Of a stretch of DNA of 64,000 nucleotides, positions 1-12,824 are shown in pieces. Position 1 is the stretch's first letter. Every line of letters begins with the position of its first letter. Made by a program: the position numbers and the translations under genes. The notes beneath the pieces are model-generated. The model was not told where the DNA came from and made no database searches. It saw nothing but the letters and a program-made list of their open reading frames with translations. Location of the stretch: positions 111,555,505-111,619,504 of the forward strand of contig NC_134703.1 of assembly GCF_043290135.1 (NCBI RefSeq), given 5' to 3'. The DNA comes from Rhipicephalus microplus. Its lineage: Eukaryota > Arthropoda > Arachnida > Ixodida > Ixodidae.

Positions 1-735
1 ACGTAGTTGTGTTCTTACATGACACGCATCTCTTGATTACCATGTTTGCACCAGCCACTTACTTTCGTCAGTCATCCACGTCCTGTAATACCAAACTTGG
101 TATATGTGAAGCTAGCGAGACGGCCGTTAGCCCATCTAGAGCGTTACATGTAGTCATGTTGTTACATGACATGCACCTGATGATTATCATGTTTCACGAG
201 TCATATACCTTCGTCATTCATTCACGTCCCGTAACACCAAATTTGGTAAACATGAAGCTATAGCTAAACGGCCGCGAGCACATCATGAGCATGGCATGTA
301 GTCATGTTCTTACATGACACCCATCTCATGATTTTCATGTTTGCACCAGTCACATACATTCGTCATTCAGTATCTTCCAGTAATACCAAATTTGTTATCT
401 GCGAAGCTAGCGAAACGGCCGCGAGCGTATCATGAGTGTGGCATGTAGTCATGTTGTTACATGACATGCATGTCATGATTTTCTTGTTAGGATCTGTTGC
501 TTGTGTTCGCCATGCAGTCATGTCTTACCATACCCCTTTTCAACATTTCATGTGAACCAACCCACCGCAAGAGCAGCAAGACCATGAAATATAAATAATG
601 AGATCCATGACATACATATTCTGATTTCCATGGTATGACCAGTCATTTATGCTCGTCATACAGTCTTGTTATGTCATACCAATTTCGGTATCGATAGCAT
701 TATCGAAACGGCCAGGAGAGCTAAAAGTCATAGGC
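1..735. repeat. Satellite-like tandem array, period about 147 bp
   Basis: The motif TAGTCATGTT recurs at 151, 299 and 446, with a variant near 4, so the spacing is 147-148 bp. Each unit also carries a 'TTACATGACA' segment, an 'accaaatttggta'-like segment and an 'acggccgcgagc'-like segment. Units one to three are similar. A fourth is cut short near 500, and a diverged one occupies about 590-720. The array enters from outside the window and stops at the GATA microsatellite. The short open frame across 9-263 is only satellite read-through. Confidence 0.8.
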
Positions 736-738
736 GGC

Positions 739-1180
<442 letters not shown>

Positions 1181-2690
1181 CGCTCAATGTCGCTGAACTT
1201 CCGCTAAGAAATTCTTCGCATTTAAAAGAAAGTGCCTTTTGTGTACCTAATACTATGGCATGAACTAATTTTTTGCTCAGAGTGCAACGGTGAGAGCCGC
1301 ATTTTTTTTATATATATAGCACGCGCTGCGCGACAGACATCTCTCGTCCTCGCATTCCTCGGCGCGCGCTGAGCGCGACAGCGCATCGTTTCACGGAAGG
1401 CCCGTTTTGGAAACGCCGTCACCCTGAGGGAAGAGCTAGTCCGGGAACGACCACGCGCGCAGCCGTAATTAGATTTCCGGTGCGCGCTACTGACCGCATT
1501 AACTTCCCGTCCACGGGTCGGAATACGTACAGTCCCCCGGGCCTGGACACCATGAGAAGCAGGAATTAGGAATACGAGGCGTCCACTTCCTTTGCCCATT
1601 CTGGTTATCCGGTTTCTTCATAAATTTCTTCAATCAAAGCGCCGAGAGTGCGTGTTTCAAGCAATTAGTGGACGCGTACCACCTCTCCCTGCACCTAAGT
1701 CACTCGCTATCGTATTCTCGGCCTCAGGTGATCCTTTCATTATGGGGAATTGAATAACAAAATTTTTTGCTGCGCTAGTTAGTTCCTAACCTTGAATACA
1801 TAACGCCGAAACAACGCAATGTAAGACAGACAAAGGAGATTGACGACCAGGGCCGGTGGTACTCGCTTCTAATTGGACAAACGCTAATCGCGATCAGTTG
1901 TCAATGACCATTGTCCTCTGCATCAGGGTTCCTCCTTTCTCATGTGCTGTATTCTCGCACTCGTGTGTTTAGGATGTGGAATCGAAAGCTATTTCACGCA
2001 ATGTGGGCTACGTCAAGCCTGCCGGGTGTACTGTACTGTATCAACAGTATTTCACATCCTCACTGTTGTCACATGAAAACTAAATTGATGTTACACGCTA
2101 AAACAGTACCTGCTGTCATACTGTTTTAACGTGATTGCTGTGGCGCCTCTCCAGTACTCTTACCCCTCCAAGGACAATGCAACCTTCTAATAATGTCAAT
2201 AATCATTTCAACGTGTGGCTACCGGAAACCGGATCGAAAGTTTTACTCGTACTACCAACGATCATCTTCAGTTGAATTGACAACAGCTTCTGTACTTTTG
2301 AGTAAAATAGCACGCAACGTGATGTGCTACCAATCATCGACACGACTCACCTATACCAGGGCCTTAGTTTTTAAAAGCGAAGCTGCTTAGCCTGGCACCA
2401 CACCGTCACCGTCATTGCCATGGCCGGCTGGAGTTCCCGGTAACATACATGGGGAGCCGACGCAAAAAGACGATGAAACATTTCAGCAATGTCAAACCCT
2501 TGCGCAGTCGCTAAACAAGCGCGCCAAGCGTGTACTCACATCCCTTTCCGCCTGTCTGGTTCTCCCTCTTTCTTTTTATCAGCCCACTTCCCTGAAGCTT
2601 ACAAACGCGCGAAACTATTGCTTCTCCTGTTCCGCCCAGTTGGTCCGTTGTCTGGTCTAACTCACGCTGCTCATTTTGAGTGCAAAGCAT
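1181..2690. other. No gene recognised
   Basis: Mixed-composition DNA with stops in all frames. A CpG-rich patch lies at about 1320-1560, after a short TA run at 1309-1317. I could assign no domain, tRNA-like head or terminal repeat here. Confidence 0.5.
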
Positions 2691-2694
2691 TTCT

Positions 2695-3640
2695 TTGCAT
2701 GCTCCAAGCACTTTTGACGTCAGTCTCCCAGCAGGAATCGAACCCTAGCATTCTGCGTGGTAAGTCTTCTTCTACCGAGCCACGCCAGGCATCGGGAATA
2801 CTTTGCAATTAGAACCTCATGTTCGTGAAACGTCAAGTTGATTCCGCAGCTGCCACTTCGACGTCGCGTGTCTGAAGAAACCTCCCAGCGTGCACTTCAC
2901 TGATCACAAGGCTGGCTGTGGTAGTCAAGTCGAAACGCGCGCCTGCTTCGGTCCAACGCCCGTGTCGCAACCCTGAAGGAATGATGACTACGAAGTCTTG
3001 ACAAACGCTTTAACGAAACTTACACGAAACACAAACCGCCTCTCGTGTCTTTGAGTTTCAAATACACGTTTATTCGAGTAAACGCTACACTGAGTTTCGC
3101 TTCAAACCGTTCTTCCAACACCTGTGTCGACGCCCGTCTCAACCGGGTCCAAGCCGGGCGCACCGCTGCCGCTTCTCATCCCATCAGAGTTCCCTTCAGG
3201 GAGATAGTTTGTTCGTAATTTTCTTTCTTACCCTTCAGGGCATCACAAGCCTCATTGTCACCTTATTAACATATGTACTCATGTGATGCAGCCGCCGTGA
3301 TGGGTTCACTTCAATAATAGTTAAGCGCCATCTGCTGAGGTTGATTTGCGTAGAAGTGTTGAGGGCCACCATTCTCGTGAGTCCGAGTGCAAACACCAGC
3401 GCTTAGTATCAGCTTACCGCTTCTGGTATTGCTGTTGGCATGGCTAAGCAACTGCAAACAACTCCTAATATAAAACATATGCGGCTGTTTAACGTATTTA
3501 TGTGCGTGGATTTGTACATATATTTAGCGCCACTGCATTACGCCTTTCTTAATAAAAAAACTAAAACATATTCACCTTGCATCCGCATGCTTCGCAGAAC
3601 ATTGATTCTCAAGATGCGTAAGCGCTGTCAAATTTTTCTC
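2695..3640 (-). repeat. Composite tRNA-headed repeat, copy A
   Basis: Read on the minus strand, the segment near 2725-2800 looks like a tRNA-derived head, with a B-box-like GTTCGATTC at 2735-2743. The same head occurs at 28505-28572. In both places it is followed by a shared sequence ('gtgaaacgtcaa', then further on a conserved 'aataaaaaa...gcatgcttcgcagaaca' tail). Copy A is interrupted by unrelated sequence at about 2850-3247 that copy B lacks, which fits an insertion. The family is unnamed by me. Confidence 0.55.
2963..3247 (-). mobile_element. Candidate solo or partial LTR inside the composite repeat
   Basis: On the minus strand this 285 bp segment starts TGTGATGCCC and ends GGTTGCGACA, so it has TG...CA ends. 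It contains a CGAATAAACG polyadenylation-like signal in its middle. The two ends are loosely inverted copies around 'CCTTCAGGG'. It sits exactly where copy A of the composite repeat departs from copy B. No target-site duplication was visible, and about 110 bp of extra sequence on its left may be leader from the same element. The boundaries are tentative. Confidence 0.42.
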
Positions 3641-4028
<388 letters not shown>

Positions 4029-4424
4029 GACGGCCCTATTCCTTGTGCTTCGACATTCAATTGTTGGATTTTAAGCTCTATTGGTAAGACATATATCGCC
4101 AATGGAGGGATATATCATGCCGCAAATTTTGCGGGACAATAAAGCTACTATGTCAATCACAAGCTGGGGGATACGATCTGTTAAGAACTAGGTGGATATG
4201 ACGCTTGAAGCGCAACCGTTGTTGAATTATTCCAAAGAAAGTTAGGCGATCTTTTCAGGCGATTTACGAAGATAATTAGTTGCCGTAATCAGTAACCATC
4301 ATGTTGGAAACACAACACTACAAAGCACACTAGTGCTTTTTTCAATACTCTGCTTCGGTTTAGCTCACCTGATATTTTTGCAATCTTAGTTCATGCACGA
4401 ACTAAAAAAATTGTACTTTGTTAA
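4029..4424. other. No gene recognised
   Basis: AT-rich sequence without an assignable motif. Confidence 0.5.
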
Positions 4425-4485
4425 GCGTGCGGGGAAAGGGCCACACTGTGGCACATGATTTGGGAGTGCGCCATTCACTCATTCA
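4425..4485 (+). pseudogene. Short LINE C-terminal zinc-motif fragment
   Basis: The frame beginning GCG TGC GGG reads ACGERATLWHMIWECA. This matches the C-x-x...H-x-x-W-x-C pattern at the C-terminal end of many non-LTR retrotransposon polyproteins, and resembles the longer fragments at 11.3, 31.8, 39.5 and 49.9 kb. It is directly followed by a short (ATTC)n tract. Only about 20 codons survive. Confidence 0.45.
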
Positions 4486-4815
4486 TTCATTGTATATTAG
4501 TATATTGTATATCTGACATATACCTATAGGCTGTAAACAAGGCATTCATACCTAACAGTAAACAATGCTGAGGAAAAGTGAAAAAATGCTTTTTTTTAAT
4601 CAACCATTGCTTCCAAAACAACACATTAATGAATCAGGAACGAAACTTGATGTTTCCTAAGTCTGTACTAATCTTTTGTTCACACTGCGCATAAAGCCCG
4701 AGAGGTCCTATGTAATTTGTACGAAGCAAGTTAATATGGAAGCCACCAACACACTAGCACACTTTCACAAACTAGAATTTACTTTTGTACTCAGATGAAA
4801 AAAAAGCACTACGCA

Positions 4816-4866
4816 TGTCATAACCAAGGAGGTTTAAAAAAATTTTAAACCATCTTGGTCATAACA
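4816..4866. repeat. Imperfect 24-bp inverted repeat, tiny loop
   Basis: Arms 4816-4839 and 4843-4866 pair at about 20 of 24 positions around 'TTTAAA' with a 3-nt loop. This could be a remnant of a foldback or terminal-inverted-repeat element. Confidence 0.6.
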
Positions 4867-4961
4867 GTGATGGTACGTCAGTTGCACAGAAGGCATTCTT
4901 TTTAAGATGACTACACCTTTTTCCTGCTTGTGTGGAATTCGTTGAAGCCGTGGCGGTCGAA

Positions 4962-5106
4962 TTCCGATGGAGGTGGAATGGTAGAGACCCATGTACCGTG
5001 CGATATAAGTGCACGTTAACGAAGACCAGATTGTCTCATTTTCCGGAGCCCTTCACTAAGGCATCTCACATAATCGTATGGTGGGTTTGGGATGTAAAAG
5101 CCCAGG
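4962..5106 (+). mobile_element. Degenerate Ruka-like SINE body
   Basis: It shows the SINE body in plus orientation: 'gatggaggtggaa', 'gtgcacgttaacgaa', 'tccggagcccttcacta', then 'cataatcgtatggtggg tttgggatgtaaa'. Compared with the good copies, the tRNA head is missing and many bases are changed. No target duplication was found. Confidence 0.55.
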
Positions 5107-7429
5107 TGATATTACTATTAGGGGGATTCGAATTCCTACTGCACGCTTCTGCCGTTACTACGCGCTGTGCTGGTAGAGAATTCAGCCAGCCGTTTACACT
5201 CCCACAAACGTGACGTCGAGAGACGTAGGCGAACCGAATTCTCTCGAAAGCATTCAGTAGGTGTCACGTTAATGAAAGTCGGCGCGTATGTTTGCCTCCC
5301 GCCTTCGGGGCTTCTCCAGTTCTATTACGGCTTAGCTTCGCTTCGTTTAACGTGTTTCTTTTATCGCAGAGCTAATTCATCTCGCAGCGGAAAATTGCGT
5401 CAGGGGATTGCACGAGCCAGGGGCCCTCGATTAAGCCTCGCCGAGGGCCACATCAGCTCATCGTGAACACATTTCCGTTTAGGCTGCGCCAATCGCCTGC
5501 GCACCTTCTAAATTTGGCCTGCCTGCTGAAATGGGCAGTGTGTTAGTCTGAATTTACTCTCGTCAGCGAGTCCCGCCGCGCACGACATCTAGATTTATTC
5601 CATACTGGCGAGGCGAAATAAAAGTACTCACGCCCCAAAGAGTTGTGAGCTGAGCTTCAAACAATAATTTGATTGAGTTTCGCCCAACTCGCACTCTATT
5701 TAGCCCTTCACCAAAGCTGCGTCTATTCATTGACTTTGCGAAAGTATTGATCTCGAAAGCTATTTATTTTGTATTCGGATAAAACTGTCATCACCCCAAG
5801 GGCATGCAGGGACGTGGGAGGTGAGGCAGGCCGAACAAACAGTACGGCCCAAAACTGTAGAGTACACCACGAGGATTGTTCTATACAGAAGTTCTTGCAA
5901 TTACACGAGACGCGTTTGTGGACGTGTTCCACTTTAGAGCTGGAATCTACTTCGAACGATAGCAACGTGTCGTCCTTGGTACTGTGATTGATTCGTATTA
6001 GCAGCAGCAACAAACCTATGCTAATGACGGTCTGACGCGATAAAATTACGTGTTTTCAAAGGTCTCATTTGATACATTGAGCGCATGTATTAGATATGTT
6101 TAAAGAGAAGTTTTATTCTCCTTTTTGTTGCGTTATTCCTGAGATATGGCCGTCTTGTCTTTAAGACATGAAGCAAAAAAAAATATCTAGCAGATTCAAG
6201 TTGCCAAACCTGACATGAACGTGGTGTCTCTGTGCATTTGTGTGACTGCAATGATTTGCGCTGCTTGTAGGTGAAGCGTAAACTCAATATATATTTGATG
6301 CCACTTGCTGATGCTATCAAACCAAACTGAACAGAGTGCATTAACTAAGGCATGAAGTGTAATAGCTTGTCTCCTGACATTGGATTAATTGTATGGCAAA
6401 AATGGTGTGTCTGTGCAATAAGTATCCTCTGTGGAATGTGATTCTTTAGTTATGTTTTCTTTGTTTGTCTCCTTCACCCAAGCAAATCATGTCATTGAGC
6501 ATGATCACACATTTTCGTGGCTTTTTTTTTACAAAAGACATTTTTTTCGTGGCACCTAATCTCGAACAGTATTCGTCCTTGTAAGTTTTTTACTGTCTAT
6601 TGTGACGTTGTTCTTTCGTGAAACAACGATCCGATAGTGACGCTAATCAGCTTCACATGTAGTCTGTTGTGAACTGACCTGCTTTCAACTTCCAAAATCT
6701 TATCGCTTCTTCTCCTTAACACTTCTGCGTCGTGGCCGTTTCTCCCTGTATGTTGCAAGATATCTGCTGTTGAATAAATCACTCAGTCTGCTAGTGTATT
6801 CTCTTTCCTGAATGGCCTTTCTAATCTTGCAGGATGGTTCTATAACAGTGGCAAATGAATGAGCTCAATATAGGCAACATAGACCTTCTGATGCACTCGT
6901 CCTTATCACCGTCTGGCGCTGCAAAACTCGATGAAGGGTGGCTTGCCGCTATATGTGGTTATCCTTATTGATAAAGTTTTCCTCTCGTAATTAGTTTACC
7001 TAATTGGCTGAGCATCTTCTCTAATAATACGCCTAGCACCATGATTGCTTCAAATTTTTCCTTGCGAGGAATTTTGATGCGACACCCGTTTTTTAATGTG
7101 TGAATAGCAGCCCTGTACCGCAAGAAACATAAACACGACGGCACGTACTACCATGTGAGAGTTTTGTGATATTAAAAACAAATATTTGCGACTCCTCCAG
7201 CGTAACATTAAAAAAAAGTTCCGTGGTGTCTTCGCATTTGCAGACAGCAGCCTCCCGTAAAACATATCTCTTCACGACATTCCAATATTCCTGATGCAGA
7301 GAAACGAAAACTTCCCCACTCTCAACTCTGTGGGAATACGTTCAAAGGTTTTACGGCGAATGAAATCTCCCCAGAGTTACTCAAAGGAATTTATCAACGA
7401 AAACTAATTTATGAGATGTGTAGTTTTCA
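5107..7429. other. No gene recognised
   Basis: The first 500 bp is moderately GC-rich, the rest AT-rich. Open frames are short and without recognisable motifs. Confidence 0.5.
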
Positions 7430-7464
7430 TTAGGTTAGGTTAGCATAACTTAGGTTGCGTTAGG
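7430..7464. repeat. Short telomere-like TTAGG tract
   Basis: Seven consecutive pentamers stay in register: TTAGG, TTAGG, TTAGC, ATAAC, TTAGG, TTGCG, TTAGG. TTAGG is the usual arthropod telomere unit. At seven units with changes, this could be chance or an old interstitial telomere insertion. Confidence 0.4.
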
Positions 7465-7974
7465 CCTTGTTTTTATTTTGTCTAAGCATTTTCTGAGGGA
7501 CAGCTAGTACGCATATTGTCAGTTGGATAATGAGGTACGTTACGCTTTTTGAAAATATAAACGAAACAGTGCATCTAATCATTAACACGCATATGAAAGC
7601 GGCATTCTTGTGATACACAGATCCGCGTTCCAATCTGCCATTCTGATTTTTCCACACGAGACTTGCACCATGGTTTAATTTCTGTTACTTAAAGACGCGC
7701 AGTGCAATGTAGTATATTTGATACGTGGCCATGTGCTCGAATCTTCCAATTTAGGACACTTTAGGGAACCCCGACCTACGACGTAATACTGAGGGTACGC
7801 CGCTAAATTCTCCTTCCAAGTTCATCTGTAGTGTTCGAATTTTAAAAGCACTTACTTTTTTTTGATAGCTTTTTATAGCCACCGACCAAACGACGAAGCT
7901 ACCGCAATATTTTATCAGCTGCGTTGGCGCTCTACACTAGCTCGCATCGAGCAGTGGTGACTGCATTTTCCTTT
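7465..7974. other. No gene recognised
   Basis: AT-rich spacer with no supported feature. Confidence 0.5.
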
Positions 7975-8048
7975 CATCGTCATCATCATCGTAATCAGCA
8001 GCAGCAGCAGCCTGACCACGTCCACCGCAGATCAAAGACCAATGCCGT
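7975..8048 (-). mobile_element. LINE 3'-end fragment
   Basis: The segment 'cagcctgaccacgtccacc gcag' beside a (CATCAT)n/(CAG)n tract is the same signature seen at 29953-30040. There it terminates a minus-strand LINE. Read on the minus strand, it would be the last codons and the TGATGATG tail. Confidence 0.5.
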
Positions 8049-10200
8049 GTTTTTTTTTTCATTAAGCCCGGCCTTGTTCGCGCTTCTTTTGGGCCACATT
8101 ATCACTGCCAATTTCTTATTCTGATCTTCTGTAGGTGGTAGGTCTCCGAAGCCTCGAAAACCAATCTCAAAACGTTTTTTACTTTTCCGGAAATCTCGAA
8201 AACTACTTTGGTTTGCTGCGTAATAATATTCAAACGCACCATTAGGTTGACCAGTTCGACCAGTGGTTTCTCCTATATATACAAAAAAAAACTCTGTGTA
8301 GCTCTATAAAATTTCGGAACGCGTAAAAAACACCAGCTGGTTGAAGTAAATTGGAAGTCGATCCCCTACTAACCCATTCCTCATAATCAGATTCTTGTTC
8401 CGACTGGTGAAATCGCAAAAATGAGTCATTAACAGTGGAAGAATTCATTATCGCCAAGGCTTCAACAGCCTTCACTGCAACATTTTTATATATTAGTAGC
8501 TTTATCTCATCTGAAAGACAGATTTTTCGTCTTATTGATCCCTTATTATCTTCACTTAGCATATGGCGGCACTTTTTATAAATATCCGTATACACTTACA
8601 GATATTTGGCTTATCGATGGGAAAATAAAGACGTAAGCTTTTATATTATGCCGCCGTTATTACGGCACGCTCGCCATGCGTCTCCCGAATTTAGAAAAAC
8701 AAAACATCTGATTAAATTGCACGGTTGTTTAGTGTCTCCCTAAATATCATCCCTGATAACCGCACTGTAGAAATATGCGATATTAACTGGGGTCGTGTTT
8801 TCACTGTTTCTTATAGCCGGAACCACGTGGTCATGCCTTGTTATTTCAATTTATTTATTGGCTTTTGCGCAGCTGGCTTAATGAACCCAACGTTCTTGAT
8901 TGCAAAATTGATATAAACTGAAATCTGCTCGCTGTCACCTTTTGTTGTTTTCACTTTTTTTCTCAGCGCTTCATAACAAATGGTGAAAGCCGGGCCTCAT
9001 TATGGGTAATCGATGATTTTTAGAAAAGTTGAAGACAGCCTTCACGTTTCAGCATAAGCACTCGCAGCGTTAAAAACAGAAAATATGTGGTCATTAGGTA
9101 AAGGCTTGGGAAGAGGTCGAACGCTTGTTCAAAAACTTGGGCCTCGCTTTTTTTTTGTGAATACATGCGGCGTGATGAGGCCCGGACAATCGATACAGGT
9201 AACCACTCCCTTCGCGATAAGATTCCAAAGTTCTAGCTGACGCGATCCTACAGTGGGACACTAATGGGAGCAGTCATTTCGAGAAGCCGGAATCGAAGTT
9301 CGTGCAGGTATTTATACGAGCGGGTGTACTGTTAAAGGGACTCCGAAATGACACCGTCGCATCTTGTGCGCGCGCAGCGAATGAAAATTTAGGACCCAAC
9401 CACCCCATAGCGCGCAGCGTGGCCGGTGACCGGCATAGTTGGGCACACTCGATCAGAAGGAAGACATCTCTAATGCTAACGCCCGGAAATTGGGAAAAGC
9501 GTCGTGATAATTATGTTCACGTCAATCACTTTTCCCGGCCCCTCCATCTTGCGCAACTTCTGTAGTGTTCTTTTTCAATCGCCTTATCGTGAAGATAGGT
9601 TTTTGTCACTTTGGCTACCCCAAGTGTATGAATTCCGTGACGCATAAAAATCGTTACTTAAAAACAAGAATGAACAAGTAATATAAAACATACAGCAAAT
9701 CGAAACTAATTTTAAAAAATAGCATGGCGATCGGCAGAACAAGTACGCGAGTTCAATTTTCAATAGAACCTTCACACGCGCACAATCCACAGAATGAGGA
9801 CAAAGGTATCACTCGGTGGACTCCTATGCGGTGCTTTATAGAAAGCGAGGTCTAAGGCTGTATACTGTGGGCGCAAATTTAATCAGGTTTTGTGCCATAA
9901 TACCGGGTGAAAAAATTTGGCTGTGGTGTTCACTCTTAAGCAAAAGAGCACCAAGTTTCTGTTCAAGTAAACTGGTAGAAAGCTTCAGCATACACTTGGA
10001 TTAAAGAAACGCCATTATTCAAAGTATAGCTCTGAGCTTCCCGTCATTGTCGTGCCTCCCAATGATGTCGTGCTTTTGGTACGTAGTAATCATCAAATTC
10101 AATGGTTGCTGCAGTCTCAGGTATATTCCTTTTTAAACTATTTTAATCGAGAAAGTTCGAAGTGAGAAGTCACGCGCAATTCGTAATGACGGGCTACAAA
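8049..10200. other. No gene recognised
   Basis: AT-rich DNA. The open frame on the minus strand at 8242-8595 has no motif that I recognise and no clear splice or coding context. Short homopolymer runs only. Confidence 0.5.
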
Positions 10201-10436
10201 AGCATGATAATGATATATAGGGTTTTAGGTCCCAAAATCATGATATGATTATGAGAGAAGCCATAGTAGAGGGCCCGGGAAGTTTTTGAACTGCTGGTGT
10301 TCCATAACGTGCGCTCACATCGCACAGCACAAGGGCCTCAACCAGTTCGCCTCACTGAAATACAACCGCCCGGCTGGGTCGATCCGTGACTTTCGGGTCT
10401 GCCGCAGAACACCGTAGCCACTAATCCACCTCGGTG
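10201..10436 (-). mobile_element. Ruka-like SINE, diverged
   Basis: The order of body and head matches the better copies: 'ggttttaggtcccaaaatca', 'atgattatgagagaagcc', 'cataacgtgcgctcacat', and a reversed tRNA-like head ending '...agccactaatccacctcgg'. The flanks GACGGGCTACAAA (10188-10200) and GACGGGCTATGAA (10437-10449) agree at 11 of 13 positions and look like an aged target duplication. Confidence 0.65.
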
Positions 10437-10449
10437 GACGGGCTATGAA

Positions 10450-11060
10450 GAATGTGGCAGAAAGCGAAACCGAGAATACATACAACTCAAAAAATTAGTA
10501 ATCACATGAAGGCTGAACCACGCAGACGGCCTACATGTGTGATCTTATCAACCGTAGTTTGAAAAGCAAAACCGAATGATATGTGAGAGATGATTTAGAC
10601 TCCAACCAAAAGTTTTGAAGAAACCCGACGTTTTCGAACCGACGTGGTTCCTTCCTCAAAGGTGACTGCCGAGGCTACGTAGCAGCGGCGTTTTCAAAGC
10701 ACTCGCGGGGTGGCTAATGACCCCCCCCCCCCTGTCTCCCTCGTTTTGCCGTGGAGCGCAGTCCGTGAATACACAGGGAGAAGGATTCTGAGAGAGCCGT
10801 TGATATTATGGACTGTCCTCTGTATGTGCCACGACTCGAGTAACAACCTTCTTCTCCAGTTCGGCTAGCCTTCAAGGATGGCCATCGCTTCGAAATTTAT
10901 TTTGTGATCCAACGTCTCAGCATGTTGTTCCACGTATCATATTATTAGGAAAAACTTCTAAGACAGTATAGGCGCGTACTTTCATAGACAACGTGTCGTT
11001 TGTCGACTACGGCTATACGTGGATTTCAAATGGGTAATCTTTTTTAGTTGGCTTCCACAC
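10450..11060. other. No gene recognised
   Basis: It holds a C13 run at about 10722-10734. The remainder shows no coding or repeat signature. Confidence 0.5.
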
Positions 11061-11064
11061 ATAA

Positions 11065-11405
11065 ATAGGTAATAAATTTTATTAGGATTTAACGAGGAAT
11101 TACTGGCCCTGGCTATAGGCCTCCAGAAGCTGTCGTCCGCTGAGCATCGCGCGATGTCTTCGGCGATAGGCCTGGCTCGCTGGACAGCCCAGATTTGGTC
11201 CACTGCACGTGGGCTGAAAAGAGCGGCTCGCCACCGCTCAGCCAGTCGTCCTGGGGTGCACTCACGCTCGTCCGAGTAGTGGCGGCGAACACTGCACTCA
11301 CACTCCCAAAGTATATGCGCCATGTCGGCTGTCTCGTGCCCGCACCATGGACAGCCGGGTGCAGCGAGGGACACAGTCTATGCAGGTGTCAGCGATTCTC
11401 AAATG
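11065..11405 (-). pseudogene. LINE reverse-transcriptase polyprotein, C-terminal fragment
   Basis: The minus frame running from 11374 reads GCPWCGHETADMAHILWEC and then, about 50 residues on, DQIWAVQRARPIAEDIA. A C-x-x-C...H-x-x-x-x-C knuckle followed by 'WAVQ.A' is a C-terminal arrangement known in non-LTR retrotransposons. A matching WAVQPAQDEAERLGL string occurs in the fragment at 49.8 kb. The 3' part carries AATAAAATTTATT near 11065-11085. The upstream frame is broken. A SINE lies just upstream in LINE orientation. Only the terminal ~100 codons are present, so this is a 5'-truncated dead copy. Confidence 0.6.
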
Positions 11406-11417
11406 GCATCAGAAATT

Positions 11418-11660
11418 TATTTGATTTATTTGTGGCGTTTAACGTCCCAAAATTACTATATAATTGTGAGAGACGCCGCAGTGGACGGCTCCGGAAATTT
11501 CGACCCCCTGGGGTTCTTTAACGTGCACCCAAATCTGAGCACACGGGCCTACAACATTTCCACCTCCATCGGAAATGCAGCCGCCACAGCCGGGATTCGA
11601 TCCCGCGACCTGCGGGTCAGCAGCCGAGTACCTTAACAACTAGACTACCGCGGCGGGGCT
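11418..11660 (-). mobile_element. Ruka-like tRNA-derived SINE, full length, with TSD
   Basis: About 243 bp. On the minus strand the head has an A-box-like TAGTCTAGTTG and a B-box GATCGAATC, then the body with 'gtgcacgttaaagaacccc' and a terminal 'gttaaacgccac' region. A perfect 12-bp target duplication GCATCAGAAATT flanks it at 11406-11417 and 11661-11672. This is the clearest insertion boundary of the family in the window. RNA polymerase III transcription from the head would be expected from the family. It needs LINE machinery in trans. Confidence 0.88.
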
Positions 11661-11672
11661 GCATCAGAAATT

Positions 11673-12824
11673 GTCTCTGCGACAAATAAGAATACCAGGT
11701 TCGTAAAAGAGACGCTTTTTTATGAAAGAATTCGAGCTTACAATAAAAAAGGCCCATTTTCTAACTCTTGTTCTTTCCTCGTGTTATGTGCTTGCTTTTT
11801 TGGCGTCACGGTGAGGCTCACCGCATTGAAGCACTGGGGCTGAGGCATTTCGTGTATGTGGGAAGCCTAATTTTCTGCCGCCGTTTAATGATTCCTCTCT
11901 TCCAAATGGCAGCACATGAAGTAAGTACGAAGATCACAACACTGTTGGAATTCCTGTACGTCAGCTATCCAAACTATCGTCTTCTCTAATGTTGGTAGTC
12001 TACTTGCGTGGCGATCAGCTTGAACGCACCTTCACTTGATCTCTTTCTTCATTTCTGCGTATTGCCTTCAAAACATTTCTTATTCTTAGTCTTTCCTCGT
12101 CAAGCAGATGAGCGTTGGCTCTGTTGAAGAAGAACTACGCCAGTCCACTTTTTTTCTTTCTTTGTCGTTGGGCGCTGTATATGTTTGCATGAATAATAAC
12201 AACTTTGTCGTATCACGCAATAAACGATCGCAGAGCGGATGTGTTTATATTGCCGTGCCAATGCAATACGCCTGTCCTCGGGCCCTGGGTTAGAAATAAC
12301 ACACTTGCGCATGCTTTTGTACTCCGCCTTTACGTGGTGCTTTACCTACTTGCTGTCCTTCCTTGCACTTATTGATCGAGACCCCCCCGGGTCGCTTGGA
12401 CATTCTCTCAGGCAGCGAATATCGCATTCGACGTCATAAAGCCCACGAGTTAGGCTCTAGGATATCTCCTGGCCACTGCGTCGCACGATAACGAGAACGG
12501 AAGACTTCATTGCGTTCTCTTTTTCTTATAACGTAGCATTGATTACCGCAACGTAAGAGGCATAGCGCAGTCTTAGTCACAACGGGGTGAGCCCTGGATC
12601 GGAAAGCAACCGATGTCAATATGCACTAGATGATTGATTACGACCCCTAGACGGGGGCAATGGTAAGTTCTGCCGTTATATCGGCCCTATGCAACGAAGA
12701 AGGCGTGCCGCGCTGGGCTGGAGGCCCGAGTAGCACTCAACGCTTTGCTATAGCGAGTAGATCAAAAACAAAACTGGAAAGTGAAGCGAACGCGTGGGAG
12801 GACTAGCGCACGCAGTATTTCAAG
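11673..12824. other. No gene recognised
   Basis: No motif, terminal repeat or long informative frame was found. Confidence 0.5.

Noticed and set aside
1..735. CRISPR-like array from the regular repeats
   Set aside because: Units are ~147 bp tandem repeats without short repeat/unique spacer alternation, in an animal-type sequence.
2725..2800. tRNA gene
   Set aside because: B-box present, but the A-box is mutated and the same head recurs with a shared downstream body; treated as a SINE-type head. The same reasoning was applied at 14508-14560, 28505-28572 and 54306-54375.
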